Shown here: piece after piece, positions 47,769 to 58,946 of the stretch
Layout: every line of letters starts with the position of its first letter
Position numbering within the stretch: position 1 is the first letter of the stretch
Assembly: GCA_000310025.1 (NCBI GenBank)
Contig: FN649752.1
Location: 366,695-430,694, forward strand
Length of the DNA stretch: 64,000 nt
Direction: 5' to 3'
DNA from: Ectocarpus siliculosus
Taxonomy: Eukaryota > Sar > Phaeophyceae > Ectocarpales > Ectocarpaceae
Notes under the pieces: model-generated
What the model saw: only the letters and a program-made list of their open reading frames with translations
What the model was told of the DNA's origin: nothing
The model's database searches: none
Made by a program: the position numbers and the translations under genes

Positions 47769-50366
47769 CCCATCCTCTCGCCACTCGAAGCAGATACGCA
47801 GAGCAGCGAAGTACGTCATGGGGTGCTCATCGTGCAGGAACGATGGCCATAACTGGCTAACATCTTGAAGAAGAGAAGGCAAGCAAGGAGTACAATTGAA
47901 TGCAGCAGTAGTAGCAGAGAGGAAGAAAGAGAGAGAGAGAGAGAGAGAAGATGAAGAAGAGAAGATGAAGAACATACAGAGAGAATATGGAAATGGGCGA
48001 GAGTCCGAGGAAAGTGGATAATCCTGCTATTATGCTTTCAAGAGAGAACATGGACAGTGAATAACTCTGAGAGAGGACACTTTTGAATATTGAAGTATGT
48101 ATAAATACACAATGAAAAACCCTATCCACGCGGCGAGATGGACTGCGAGGCAAAAAAATATGTACCTTTTACGAGGGACGAAGTACGAAGCTGGGATATG
48201 ACTCTTGGAGGAAGAGCATGCACAGATTTACTAGGCGGAGAACAGCACTCGTACTGACGGTGCGGCGCAATGTAAAGCGCATGCTACATACAGCAGTAGG
48301 CAAGAGTAGTGGGAGGAAAGCGGGGTACTCTCGAGGAGGAGGGAGGAGCTGACGTGACCTATGACATGTAGGGAATTGATCGAGTATTGAGCAGGAGTAC
48401 CGCCCCTTTCGAAAAACACCGACATGAGGTTCAGCCTCGTTACGTCGACTTAACTCAACGGGGACATGCGTTTGAGTCTTAATTAGCAGCGAGGAGTGAC
48501 ACCTGCTGGATACTGGACTTTCACTGAGTCGGTGAAGGCCACTACACTGAGCACCCACAAATACCAGCCTGCCTTGCGCATATGCGTATGTCTATGCATA
48601 CGCATCGCAATATCGCAATCAAGAGTGACATGCCTCTCAAAAGCTCGAGGGTCCCAAGGGAAGAGGCAAAGAGGGCCGAAAATGTTGGACGAGTCTCTTT
48701 GCGATATAGGACAGATGACCCTTCTCCAAAGCGTTACGGGGCGAAAAGTCTTATGACGTAGGCAAGCGATACATGACGAAAAACCGCCACACAGATGCTT
48801 CAACCTCCCCCCGTCGCGAGGCGCCGAAGGTCAAGGTTCAAGGTGGCCAGAAACATCCATATCTCGAATGGGTAGTCTTTCTGTGTGTGTTTATATTATT
48901 CCTTAATCCACATGTGCCTCAGCCAGTGACAACATAGAGGACACTTTTCAACGTATATATTCAAGGGAGGGCAAAAGCGGTTGTTGACATGCCCGGCTAG
49001 ACAAAAGCAAGGAAAACTTTCAGAGGGGTCGAGGTGGATGTTTAGCGACAGCAGTGTTGGCGACTGCTGTTACAATGGACAACGCTCAATAGATCTACAC
49101 GGATGTCTATAAAGGGGTGCCAGCAAACTTTCGCCGCACCGCCTTTCCACGGGAGACAAGATGAGACAGCCTAGCAATCAATTCCCCATTGCTTTTTCCG
49201 TTGCACCCGCATCATACACGTTCGTTCCGGGATCGATTCAAATCAAGCTCTCACATTCACTGACTTGCAGAAGCACGCCTGCCATGCCAAGGGCTGGTAC
49301 GGACCGCGGCGCGTCGGCAACATATCATTGTTCACCACGGATTTAGTGTCGTTGCGTATCTCCCTGCCCACACTGCCAGGGAAGCGCATCAATTTTCAAA
49401 ACGGGCGCGCGGCCCCGAGCCAAATATTTACTACAGCAGCTCCTTTCGTCTGATGGATGCCTTCGCACACTTGCTCTCTCACCTCTTCATCGCCCACAGC
49501 ACCCCCTCCTGCCGTCATCCTATAGAGCGCACGATGCACACCGATTTGGGGGGTTGCAGGTGGTTTAGTCGTTTGGTCGAGGTGTTCGTGTTGGACATCA
49601 CACCAAACAAAATGCAGCAGAGCAAGCAGCAGCGACAGAATTGGGAGCATGAGCAGCGGCAAGAAATCAGGTCGTCGAACAAGAAAAACACGAGGTTCGG
49701 AAGCTTGCGGCGACTTACAGGAGCTCGAGTTGTGGAAGCTGAAGTGAGAACTGCTGCAGTAGCATTCCCGCTTGTCCGCCTCAGGTCTATGCCGTTGACA
49801 CGCGTGACGAGACCGCGGCTGCAGGAGGGGAGCACGCGAAGTGGGAGAATGAGAACACGGGGTAACCCTTGGGAGTTCCACGCTTGGCGAAAGGCGAAAT
49901 GCGTTTTTTTCTCCCCTCCCTCCCCCCCGCCTCCCGTCGTTCTCGCCCAGGTTCTCGGCCGCCAGGCCGTGCGTTGGCCGTGGGTGACGGTTAGGGTTGG
50001 GTTGAGTTGGGTCGGCCACGGTGTGAGACACATCTCTTGGGCGGAGAAAGGATCAACATCCTTTCTTTGTGTTGTCTCGCTTTTTCCTCTTTCGGCTGGC
50101 ATGTCCGCTATCACTACGTAATAACAAGTTGTGTCTTGCTGGGCACCCGAACACACGCATACTGCAGCAACGCAGTAAAGCAAAACGACGTCCTCGCCAA
50201 ATGGTCAGCAAACATTCGTTGAGACTCTATGGACGAAGTTGAGATTGTCACCATCATCATCCCGGATGAAGCAGTCTTGTACTAAATACAGTAAATAACC
50301 GATGAAACTCACGATGTCCTCCCCTCGATCTGCTCTCACGCCCTTTGACCCAAGTTGGTCAAGCAT
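47769..50366 (-). CDS. Tentative 5' exons of the myotubularin gene
   Basis: Three candidate exons, each phase 0 at both ends, lie upstream: 50366-50313 (start ATG, MLDQLGSKGVRADRGEDI, GTGAGT donor), 49359-49255 (IRNDTKSVVNNDMLPTRRG onward, GTGAGA donor) and 47852-47769 (LWPSFLHDEHPMTYFAAL onward, GTGAAT donor). Joined to the 47639 exon they would give a 1057-residue protein with a real start Met, which the exon at 47639 lacks. None matches a domain I recognise, and the opposite strand of the middle exon is also open with a good acceptor. Treat as a hypothesis. Confidence 0.35.
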
Positions 50367-51324
50367 CGCTTAAATCCACTCGGCAGTTTCCCGGCAATAT
50401 CGCAAGCAGTACACAGCACCACCACTGGATGGGCCTTCGACTCATCAGCATATTCGAAAAATGCCCTCGGACCTGCCGGGGGTGAGGTCGCCGAAATGAG
50501 CGTTGACAGCTCATCAGCAACGAGGCTACATTGATCGCCATCTCGTGAGTTGTTGCCAAGTAAGGAAATAAGACAGTACGAATGCTCATCCTGCGGTGTC
50601 GGCGCAGTTCGCTTGGTTTGTGAATTGTAGCACGGAAATAAGGTAAGCGTTACAATACCGTTATCACTCTATTGGTTGAGCGCCCTGCGTCCCATATGGG
50701 TTTGTGCCTTCGTACTCTAGGCGGAAGTGTGGGAGTCATCAAGACGTGACGGGAAACGCACATTTGGGCGTGTTGAGACCTCGTCGCTACATACATGACG
50801 GGTGACGCACGCTTTCGTTTGGGAGTGATGTTGAATTCGATAGCAGCATGGTCTTGACCACACACCCGATGCTTCCGTCCCTATGTTGTCACTGAAATGG
50901 ATTCGCTGCTGCGTCGAGAAAATCTGTCGAACGCCAGCGCCGTCATCAGTGGTAGCTCCTAGAAACCGAATCCTAGCACCCCTCGGCAATAAACACATGC
51001 AGCGACATCACAACGCGCACGTCTCGTTTGTTGTCATGTAGAACACACCATGCGCGCTCGACTCCATACTCGAATGTTCCGAACTTCACACGCAGCGAAT
51101 AAGTCCTCAAGGACCCTCGTCAAGGGAAGGAACATGAAGAAGGCGCGTGTCTGCTTCCTCAACACTACATAAACGATTCCGGGGTGCGTATTAATCGGTT
51201 CAACTCGATAGAGACGACAAAAGGGCAGCCGAACACAAAATAGGTATCAACGTAGTAACGCCTTCGAATGTGTGCTATGTACAAATCACGGACAAACATA
51301 TAGGGTGTCACTCGTTGCCAAAAG
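47853..51324. other. Sparse region between myotubularin and HMG-CoA lyase genes
   Basis: Apart from the tentative exons noted at 49255-49359 and 50313-50366, nothing is supported. Long open frames at 49396-50183 on both strands overlap one another in a GC-rich stretch and lack domain motifs. A GA-rich run lies at about 47918-47951. Confidence 0.4.
48868..48900 (+). repeat. Short dispersed repeat, copy B
   Basis: Plus-strand copy of the same 29-bp segment as near 18914-18953, with an added GT dinucleotide run. It lies in the myotubularin-HMG-CoA lyase interval. Confidence 0.7.
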
Positions 51325-54300
51325 TCAACTTCGCTTGGCCAACATTGCTCTCGCTACCCTGGACTGGGGCGGCCTACCCAGCTTATCTGAAATGTACAGA
51401 GAAGTGTCTAACAACAAATCTAGGTCAACGCCCGTGTTGATTCCCATCCCATCCAACATGTACACCACGTCTTCTGTTGCGACGTTGCCGCTTGCCCCGG
51501 GAGCGTATGGGCAACCCCCTAGGCCAGAAACCGACGTGTCCAACACGGTAATACCCTGGAGCAAAACAAAGCATGAATAGCAGCGGGGGATTTGGGGCTT
51601 GCAGTCGGCGAGTGTTGGCGGGACATCGGGGGTTCAAAGCAGCACTATCCTTGGCAGACGTCGATAAGGACCCTGCCAGGTAATAAATACAGCTTGATTT
51701 CGTCTATTCTTCTGAAACATGTTTCAAAAGGGGATCTCAGAATCTTGCTCCGAAATAGCGCACACGACACATCCGTACCCCGTTGATCACATTCTGGCGC
51801 CTGGAAATATCATAACCGGGTGTGCTAGTATGTTGTGTTCGGGGTACTTACTTGATCTGAGAGTGGTTTGAGGTTTTGGTCTTAGGTTGCATCGCAAACA
51901 TACTACCACGCCGGGTGTGGTATTGTGTAGGGTGTGTGTTTTCAAGATACTGAACTTGCTAGATCGTCAGCATGGCAACACCACCGATCCCTCACAAAAA
52001 CACGATATGAATTTCCGAACACCGTTTTAGACCCACTGTGCGGCAGTCACATGCGCGGCGACCGGCGTCAAGAGCAGCGTTACGGACATGGATTAAGGAC
52101 CCCTCACCTCCTCCAGCGCAACGAGGATGTTAGCCAAGGCCTGCCCGTATGTGTCATGGAAGTGCACGGCCACTTTCTCCAGCGGCACTCCCGCTTCTCT
52201 CAAGGTTTCCAGGAGGACAAGGGTACTGCCAGCTGTGCCCGCGCCGATGGTGTCTCCCAGTGACACCGAGTAGCATCCCATGTCCAACAGGGAAGTCGCC
52301 ACCTATTCCGCGGAAGCGTGAGACCGCCAGATCAGCGGCCGCTGCGACGGGTAACCACTTGCACATGATTCGATCGTGCTGCCACTATAATAAATATTTC
52401 GCTCCAGTACACGGCAGCTTTGGTGAACAAACCTACCCCGTACAATCAACGATTGCTTTGCCCTTCAACTCTCGTGTATCAGGGACTCGGCACAGCAGGT
52501 AAGCCCATCCTCTGACCTCCGCAACGGCTCCTGGAGCCACGCGCCCCTCGTACGGGCACCCGAGTACGCACGACACGTAGCCCCGTACTGGCAACCCCGC
52601 TACCTTGGCCTTTTCCATGACTGGCTTGAAGCGTTCCAAGCTCTCAACAATTGAGCAGTTGATGTTGGCAGAACTGAATGCCTCTGACGCCGCAGCAAAA
52701 ACCGCAACCTGTCGCAGGACCAGCAATGACAGGTGCCGTAAGTATCCATGTACAGAACGTTTTCGAATACAGAGGGCAGCCGCGAGTCAAGGTAGGACTA
52801 TCGAGAGAGAGGGCGACCGGAAGTTTTGCCTGTTTGTCGAAATCTTCGATTGCGCCTGATTGAATGCTGGTTGAGTCATGCTCTGTCTAGAGGTGGTGCT
52901 GGAAGTGCTGGGTGCTTGATTTGGGAGGCGCGTCAACGCGAGAAACGACTGCTGTAGACTTGCCTTGGAGGGTCCACCATGTGCACTGGGCTATATCAGC
53001 GTTACCGTCACCGTCTGTCAGTTTATCTCCCTTTCAGCCCCTCCGCCTTGTGGTGCACGTCATCTAGACATCGTACCGATCTTGGATGCTCCATGTGTGT
53101 CTTATAACTTGTGATCGGAAGACTGCATTGTTCCGCGAAGAAGCACTTCTACCAAGTTGCCGTTACTGACAAGGAGGCCAGCGCAAGCAGCCGCACAACC
53201 ATGGCTTATGCCGGCAGGTTGAACCAACGGCACGAAAGAGAGGCCGCGGACCCCGATCAACTGCACCTCATCAGCACCAGCCTCGAGCGCTGCCTCAAGC
53301 CCCCGTAGGTTGGGCGTCAGGGCCGCATACTTGACGCCCGGCGCTCTTCCAAGATTGGCCAGGACTTGGTCGCCGTCAGCCATCTGCGGAACCCACTTGG
53401 GGCTGACGAAAGATGCAGCTTCGATAGCTTTACACCCGGCGGCTGCCAAACGATCAATCAATTCCACCTACGTTGAGGGTGCATGCAACAGCCAAGAGGG
53501 ACAGCAGGCGTGTTGCCGACAGAATCACGGAGCATGCTTGCTGCTTCACTTCAACTTGCGGGGAGACTGCTGTAGACAAAATATTAGGCTTTTCCCCCGT
53601 AGGCGATGTTTTTTTTTTTTTTGCGGCGTTTCACGGAATTTTTCGGCTATTTTTTTTCAGTGCAAAATACGCCTTTTTCGGCGACTTTCGGCGCCTTCCA
53701 CATGTTTTTCGGCGAGTCTTAGTTCAGTTTCGGTGATTGTTGGCGATTTTCGGCGACGTACATAGCATGTACTTCCAGTAACAAAAACGAGCGGGTCGCG
53801 ACGCGGTTGAACTGCTGCGGAGGTCACTTATCACCTGTCCGCGAAAACCGAAATGATGTATGTGTCCTTCGTCCTTCTCTTATTTTTCTACGAACTACAT
53901 CTATCTTGCATGTTACGCTGGTTGGTGCGTACATGCAATATTCCGAGCCCCCAGTTATCAAACAAATCAACAACGAAATGGAATACTATGAGATGCTTCG
54001 ATACTTCGACGTTACGCATGGCATGCACGCCTACGTCCGGGCAAAAACATGCAAATCATGACAGGTACTGACCCACCAACTACGAAGAAGTAAGACATCT
54101 ACACGAAACTAACTGAAACACAGGTCATCAGTCGCTTTCTTCATCGCTGCCATCACTCTGGTCGCTACCGCCGCCACCGCTGTTGGCATCTTCGAAATTA
54201 ATCGGCACCGTGAAATTAATCGGCGAGAATCGGCGACCTCAACCCATGATTCGGCGGAGCCCCCTCCAAAAACGGCGCTACTTTTTGGTTTTCGGCGACA

Positions 54301-54682
54301 GTTTTTTTTTACGGCGACATATTTCGGAATTCGGTGTTTTCGGCGGTCGCCGACGGGGGAAAAGCCTACAAAATATACTCCTAAGAAAAAATAGACGAGA
54401 GATGTTCCCATGTACCTATACATATTGTGGCATGAGCAATGAAAAACAAGGCGTCGGGGCTACACCGTGCCGTTGTCGTCACTACTGTCTCACCTTAACC
54501 TCAGTTGGCACAGTGGAGAGCTCATTCTGCAGTCCGTCTCTGGGGCCCACTTCCACGAGGGAAACGGACTTGGGCCACCTAATTGCGCCGCATTTTAGGC
54601 CTCGATGTGTCGGTGACGCTATGCTTGCGCGCGTTGCACTGAGGGACGCAAAGGCTCGCCGACAGCGGTGAGAACCGATCAT
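51325..54682 (-). CDS. HMGCL: Hydroxymethylglutaryl-CoA lyase, mitochondrial type
   Basis: Five exons join in phase 0: 54682-54494, 53467-53267, 52708-52517, 52302-52108 and 51555-51325 (335 aa). The enzyme cleaves HMG-CoA to acetyl-CoA and acetoacetate, the last step of leucine breakdown. The TIM-barrel signatures are all present: VEVGPRDGLQNE (residues 44-55, catalytic Arg48), IEAASFVSPKWVPQMAD (from about 78), VAVFAAASEAFSSANINCSI (131-150), GCYSVSLGDTIGAGT, the metal-binding HFHDTYGQALAN (His241 and His243), and GLGGCPYAPGASGNVATED with the active-site Cys274. The first about 37 residues are Arg/Ser/Ala-rich without acids, fitting a mitochondrial presequence. There is no clear peroxisomal C-terminus (ends AKRS). 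Intron 1 hosts a transposon-like insertion. Confidence 0.96.
53585..54368. mobile_element. hAT-like non-autonomous TIR transposon (784 bp) in HMG-CoA lyase intron 1
   Basis: The left end TAGGCTTTTCCCCCGT (53585-53600) is matched as a perfect inverted repeat by ACGGGGGAAAAGCCTA at the right end (54353-54368). The element is flanked on both sides by the 8-bp direct repeat CAAAATAT (53577-53584 and 54369-54376). Subterminal regions are packed with TTTCGGCGA-type repeats in opposite orientations. An 8-bp target duplication is characteristic of hAT-superfamily insertion. No transposase frame is visible, so it is non-autonomous. Confidence 0.8.
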
Positions 54683-55171
54683 CCTACGGCACCATGCACT
54701 CGATCGACAGGGAGCTTTTGGACAGGATGTGGTTTGTGCTCGTGAAGGTCAGACGTGAAAGCACGCACACACACGAAGGCCAGGCGCGTACATACAGCAG
54801 TACAGCAGTCACGTCGCCCCTCGCTGAAAAACGGGATCTGGCTTTCGCCCCAAGGAGAGCAAAATCACCACAGTGAACGGTGCACTCTGCCGTTCTGCGG
54901 CTGCTCTAGCCTGTTCTGCCTGGAACTGCTGTGTGGATGAACAGGCAATCAACTTAGATCGAAAAGTCGGTTTGCCGAACAGACAAGGATCTTGCGGCAC
55001 ATCTGCTGGAAGGGAGGGATCATGAGCTGCAGTCGCCAGCAGGAAGACGCGCACGATTCGACCAAAGGCATGCCTACGACTCTGCCAAAGGATTGTTGTG
55101 CGGCTCTTCCATCATGCTTATCGACATCTGTTCCGTCGAATACCAACGCCCCGCATCGACGGGTAAGGTCC
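54683..55171. promoter_or_regulatory. Shared upstream region of HMG-CoA lyase and TTL-like genes
   Basis: This 489 bp separates two divergent start codons. A short frame from ATG 54694 ends in a GTCAGA donor at 54748 and could be a non-canonical first exon of the TTL-like gene. That would leave only 11 bp between opposing start codons, so it is not adopted. Confidence 0.45.
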
Positions 55172-58100
55172 ATGGCGGAGACGCTCGAAGATCGTAACTT
55201 CCCGCCCGGCCAACCAACGTTGACGTTCCGCGTAACGGGGGCCTCGTCAGTGGCCCGCTTGGAGCCGCTTCTCCTCGGCCCAGGCGGTAGGAACCAACGG
55301 CCAACGATTTGGTCGCGATCTCTCGATAGTGGCGATGATGGTGTCCGCGTTGATTTTGTGTGGGAAACAACCGTGACGAAGCAACAGCAACGACGGCATC
55401 GGGATGCGAGAGTGCTGAACCGCCTCAGCGGCGCGCAGGTGTGTACTGCTGTACCACCCAGTACCATGATGTACAAGTACAGCAGTAGCATCCTGACTTG
55501 ATTCCTACGTGCCGCAAACTGCAACCTGGACATGATTTTATGTCTGCGAAAACTTTTTTATCTTGCTTTCCTTGCTGCACATGATGAGTCGATACCAATA
55601 CCCTGAGATGTTGGATTGAGCTTTCAGGTAGCCAATTCCAGACTTTGAGCAGAATACTGAAGCGTCCAACAGCAGAGCGCGGTTGAAGTACATGTATGTA
55701 CATAGTCTAGCTATGCAAGTTCCGGCATATGTTGGAGGTTGAAATTCGCTTGAGCGCAAATCACCGTGTTACGTCTTACTTCTGTCTCATGTGATTTCAC
55801 CCCTCCTCTCCTCTTCTCGACAGGTCTTGGAAGATAAGGCCAATCTAGTGCTACTCCAGCGGCTCATGACAGCGCCAACCCTGGAGTCGTACGCCGTCAA
55901 CGGCCGAAACGCGGTCGCTCGCTGGGCACAACAACGTTTCAAGGAGCAAAATCTTCCACGAGACCGTCCTCCGCCCCCCCCCTCTACTCGTGAGGCCGGG
56001 TATCCACACGACGATCAATTTCTTGCTCGTAAACGTGCTCTAGTCCAAGGGACATCAGCAGCAACGGAAACAACACAAGAATCGGAAGCAGTCGGGAATG
56101 GACATGCAGGCGAGGAGGACTGGTGGTGCGTGAAAGCGGCAGGGGGGAACGGTGGGCTTGACATCTGGGTGCTGCATAAGGGGAACTGGAAGATGGTGAC
56201 GGAAGCGCTTAGCGAACATGAGAGCTATGTTATTCAGGTAGGGACAACGGAGGGGGGTCGAACGCGGAGAGCTTGTGCTTCGAAGCCAGCACTGAACCAC
56301 CTGGAGACGTTCCTAAGGATGGAAGTTTTGGGGGAGAGAGTGTGTCTCGGCAAGTTACAATCGTTGTTAAGCGACAGTGTTGGTTCATAGACATGCTATC
56401 TAGGATTCAATTGCCGTAGAATTTATGTAGCGACACTGCTTCCGCACGCTTCTTGGTACGTTTAGTCTCCTTGACGGGGTAGCTCCGATGAGCAGAATGG
56501 GATACCATGACAGATGCCGATCTTCCCAAGCCTCTTCGCTACGACGCGCTCTTCTCATCAGCGGTACGTCGCAAGACCGATGCTTTGGCAAGGGAGAAAA
56601 TTTCACTTCCGCGCATACGCCCTCCTGCGAGCTGATATGTCGGCGTGGCTGTACCGCACCGCGTACATCCTGTCCGCCAGCCGGCCGTACTCCCTCGGAG
56701 GGAACGACAGCCGTGACGACGGCGTGCGAGTGGGGGCCGGTGTTGCGGACATGCACAGAGCGGCTTTTGCCGACGAGTTTGTGCACATCAGCAATTTGGC
56801 TGTCAACAAGCACACCGAGGGTCACCCTGGGCAGGTCAGTCTGCAGAGAAGTAGTGCCCCTCAGTAGATTATTCCATTTGCAGAGCTGCAGCACGAACCA
56901 TTTTCTGCGACGAGCAAATTAGGCCGTCTCCAGCTTTCCCTTTGTTGTCTTTTTTAGTGGCAGTGTTGTAATCTTTTGTGAAGCATTTGATCGCCACGAA
57001 ACCTCCGTTGTCCGTCTTTTGTAGATATTGCAGCACGAAGGGCTTCAGGGCCGGCCATACCAAAGACGCCATTTCCCCCCCCCTTGTTCAAACTCCAGCG
57101 CCGACGGTGGAAACTGGGTCCCGGGGAGGTTCAGGATATTGGTATCACCCCGAAGCTCATTTGCCCTCGTATTGCTTGGCCCTCTCATTGCTCGGATTTC
57201 ATTATATGTCTGGGAAGCTTGTTCGATTGAGTCTTATTCCAGTACCTCGATCATCATGACATATTTCGTCTTCCCCCGTCCTTGACCTCGTGACATATAC
57301 CCGCACACACCGGTGTAGGTCCCGTGCGACCTCCCTAGCGAGTATGGTGCTTTGTGGCCGAAAATGCTGGAGCTTCTAGGATCTCTCGTTGACGCAGCGA
57401 CGCCGTTCATGCAGCACCAGGCCAACCCCAACCATTTCGAGTTTTTGGGGTTGGATATCATCGCGGACAGCGCCGGAGGAGTCTGGCTAATGGAGGGTGA
57501 GAGCCTTGGTGTTGCTGTTTGATGTTTGTGGATGTATTTACAGTATTGGCAACGAGTTTCTAGGTTGGGGATGAACGGATAGGAGAGCTCACTGGTGGGC
57601 GTACACGTTTTTTTATGTTTATACTCATGCAACGGTAGGGGCGCACGAGTCCCTTCTGTCTCCAACGTGAGAAGCTCGATATCTCAGCCTGGAATGACAC
57701 AATATGAACATACATACGACGCGATATCCGTAGGTGTACGTATTCCGATGGGCTAGATGAAACACAATTGAAATTCAAAGTCGGAATAGGTGTTCGAAAA
57801 TTATGGTTGGTTATTCATCTGAGTAAGGTTGTGGGCTATCATATGCTAGGTACGTCCCGCCGCTCGTCAAAAGCCCTCCGTCATACACCAAGGCCTGTCC
57901 AAGGACGTGATGTTCGCATTGAACGACGCATGGTCAAGTAGTTGTCTAACGTATCGATGGGTGCGTAGAAACGGTGTTGTTGGGCTCATTGTTTACTGCG
58001 TGCGACGTTCATGACAGCCTCGAACCTGCCGCTGTTGCACAAACGCCTTGTGTGTCTGTTACTCGTGCTTGTGTTGCAGCGAATCGGTTACCTGGACTGC

Positions 58101-58946
58101 AGAGCTCTAAGCAGAACCTCGAGAAGGAGAACGAAGTCTACGACGGGATGATGCTGGATCTCATCAGGCTTTTGGTGCTGCCTCCGCTCACTGGCTGTTC
58201 GCCCGAACAGGGCCTGTTCGAGGTCAGCGGCACCCTACACATCGAAGCACCACACTCTTGTCACACTGATATATCACATTGGCGCTAGCTATACCCCGCA
58301 TACAGTAATCATCTTCGCGATCGACACAATCACAATTAGTGTTGTCAACTCTACCTAGTGTCCTCAGCCGGTTCTAGACTGCTGCTGAATACCATGGTAT
58401 TTGATACAATGGAACCGGTGCAAATCCCGCTTATCAGTGCTTCGGTGTTCATCCCCACAGCCGATGTAGCGATTCAACTTCCCTGGTAACTATGTTTGGG
58501 AGTGCTGACAAGGTACAATGCACTTTAAGAATGAACAAATGTTGGAAACGACACCAACAACACGAGCACATCAAGGGTATATGAGTTCAGTTCTTCCGTT
58601 GATAGATGCCCGCGTGCTATGTTTTGGCTCAGATCCTACCAAGCAGGCCCTTTCCCAGTTTCCCCTCCGAGGGTAACATGCCGTGTTCGTCAACACTTTG
58701 ATGCTGGAGGACACCCCTCAGACTACACCACCAAAGATACCTCTCCTTGAGACACACACACGCACATCCCGCGTCGCACCCCAGACTTTGCTGAGCTCGT
58801 GTGTCTGTCGGTGTTTCCTTATTTTTTGCCAGGTGGCCGCCACACCAGCTTCAGGTGCAAGAGCGCCATCCACGGAAACGTGGAGGAACGTCATGCGATT
58901 TGCGGCGTTCAAGCGATCTTGCAGAACGAAAACACATCCTTCGTGA
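55172..58946 (+). CDS. Tubulin-tyrosine-ligase-like (TTLL) protein
   Basis: Six exons join in phase: 55172-55438, 55824-56237, 56562-56834, 57319-57496, 58080-58222 and 58833-58946 (1389 nt, 462 aa). The ATP-grasp TTL fold is visible: DWWCVKAAGGNGGLDIWVL (Lys193 in the KP-like ATP site), SYVIQ|RYVARPMLWQGRKFHFRAY (227-246), the HxTN-like segment EFVHISNLAVNKH (299-311), GLDIIADSAGGVWLMEANR (metal/ATP site near 361-380) and DLIRLLVLPP. Such enzymes ligate Tyr, Glu or Gly to tubulin or other targets and modify cytoskeleton or flagellar microtubules. The usual HLTN appears as HISN and the usual EVN as EAN, so substrate class and even activity are uncertain. The start Met is the first in the exon, with no better candidate upstream. 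Confidence 0.84.

Noticed and set aside
49396-50183. Overlapping open frames of about 210-220 residues on both strands
   Set aside because: Mutual overlap, biased composition and no domain or splice evidence point to chance openness in GC-rich DNA.
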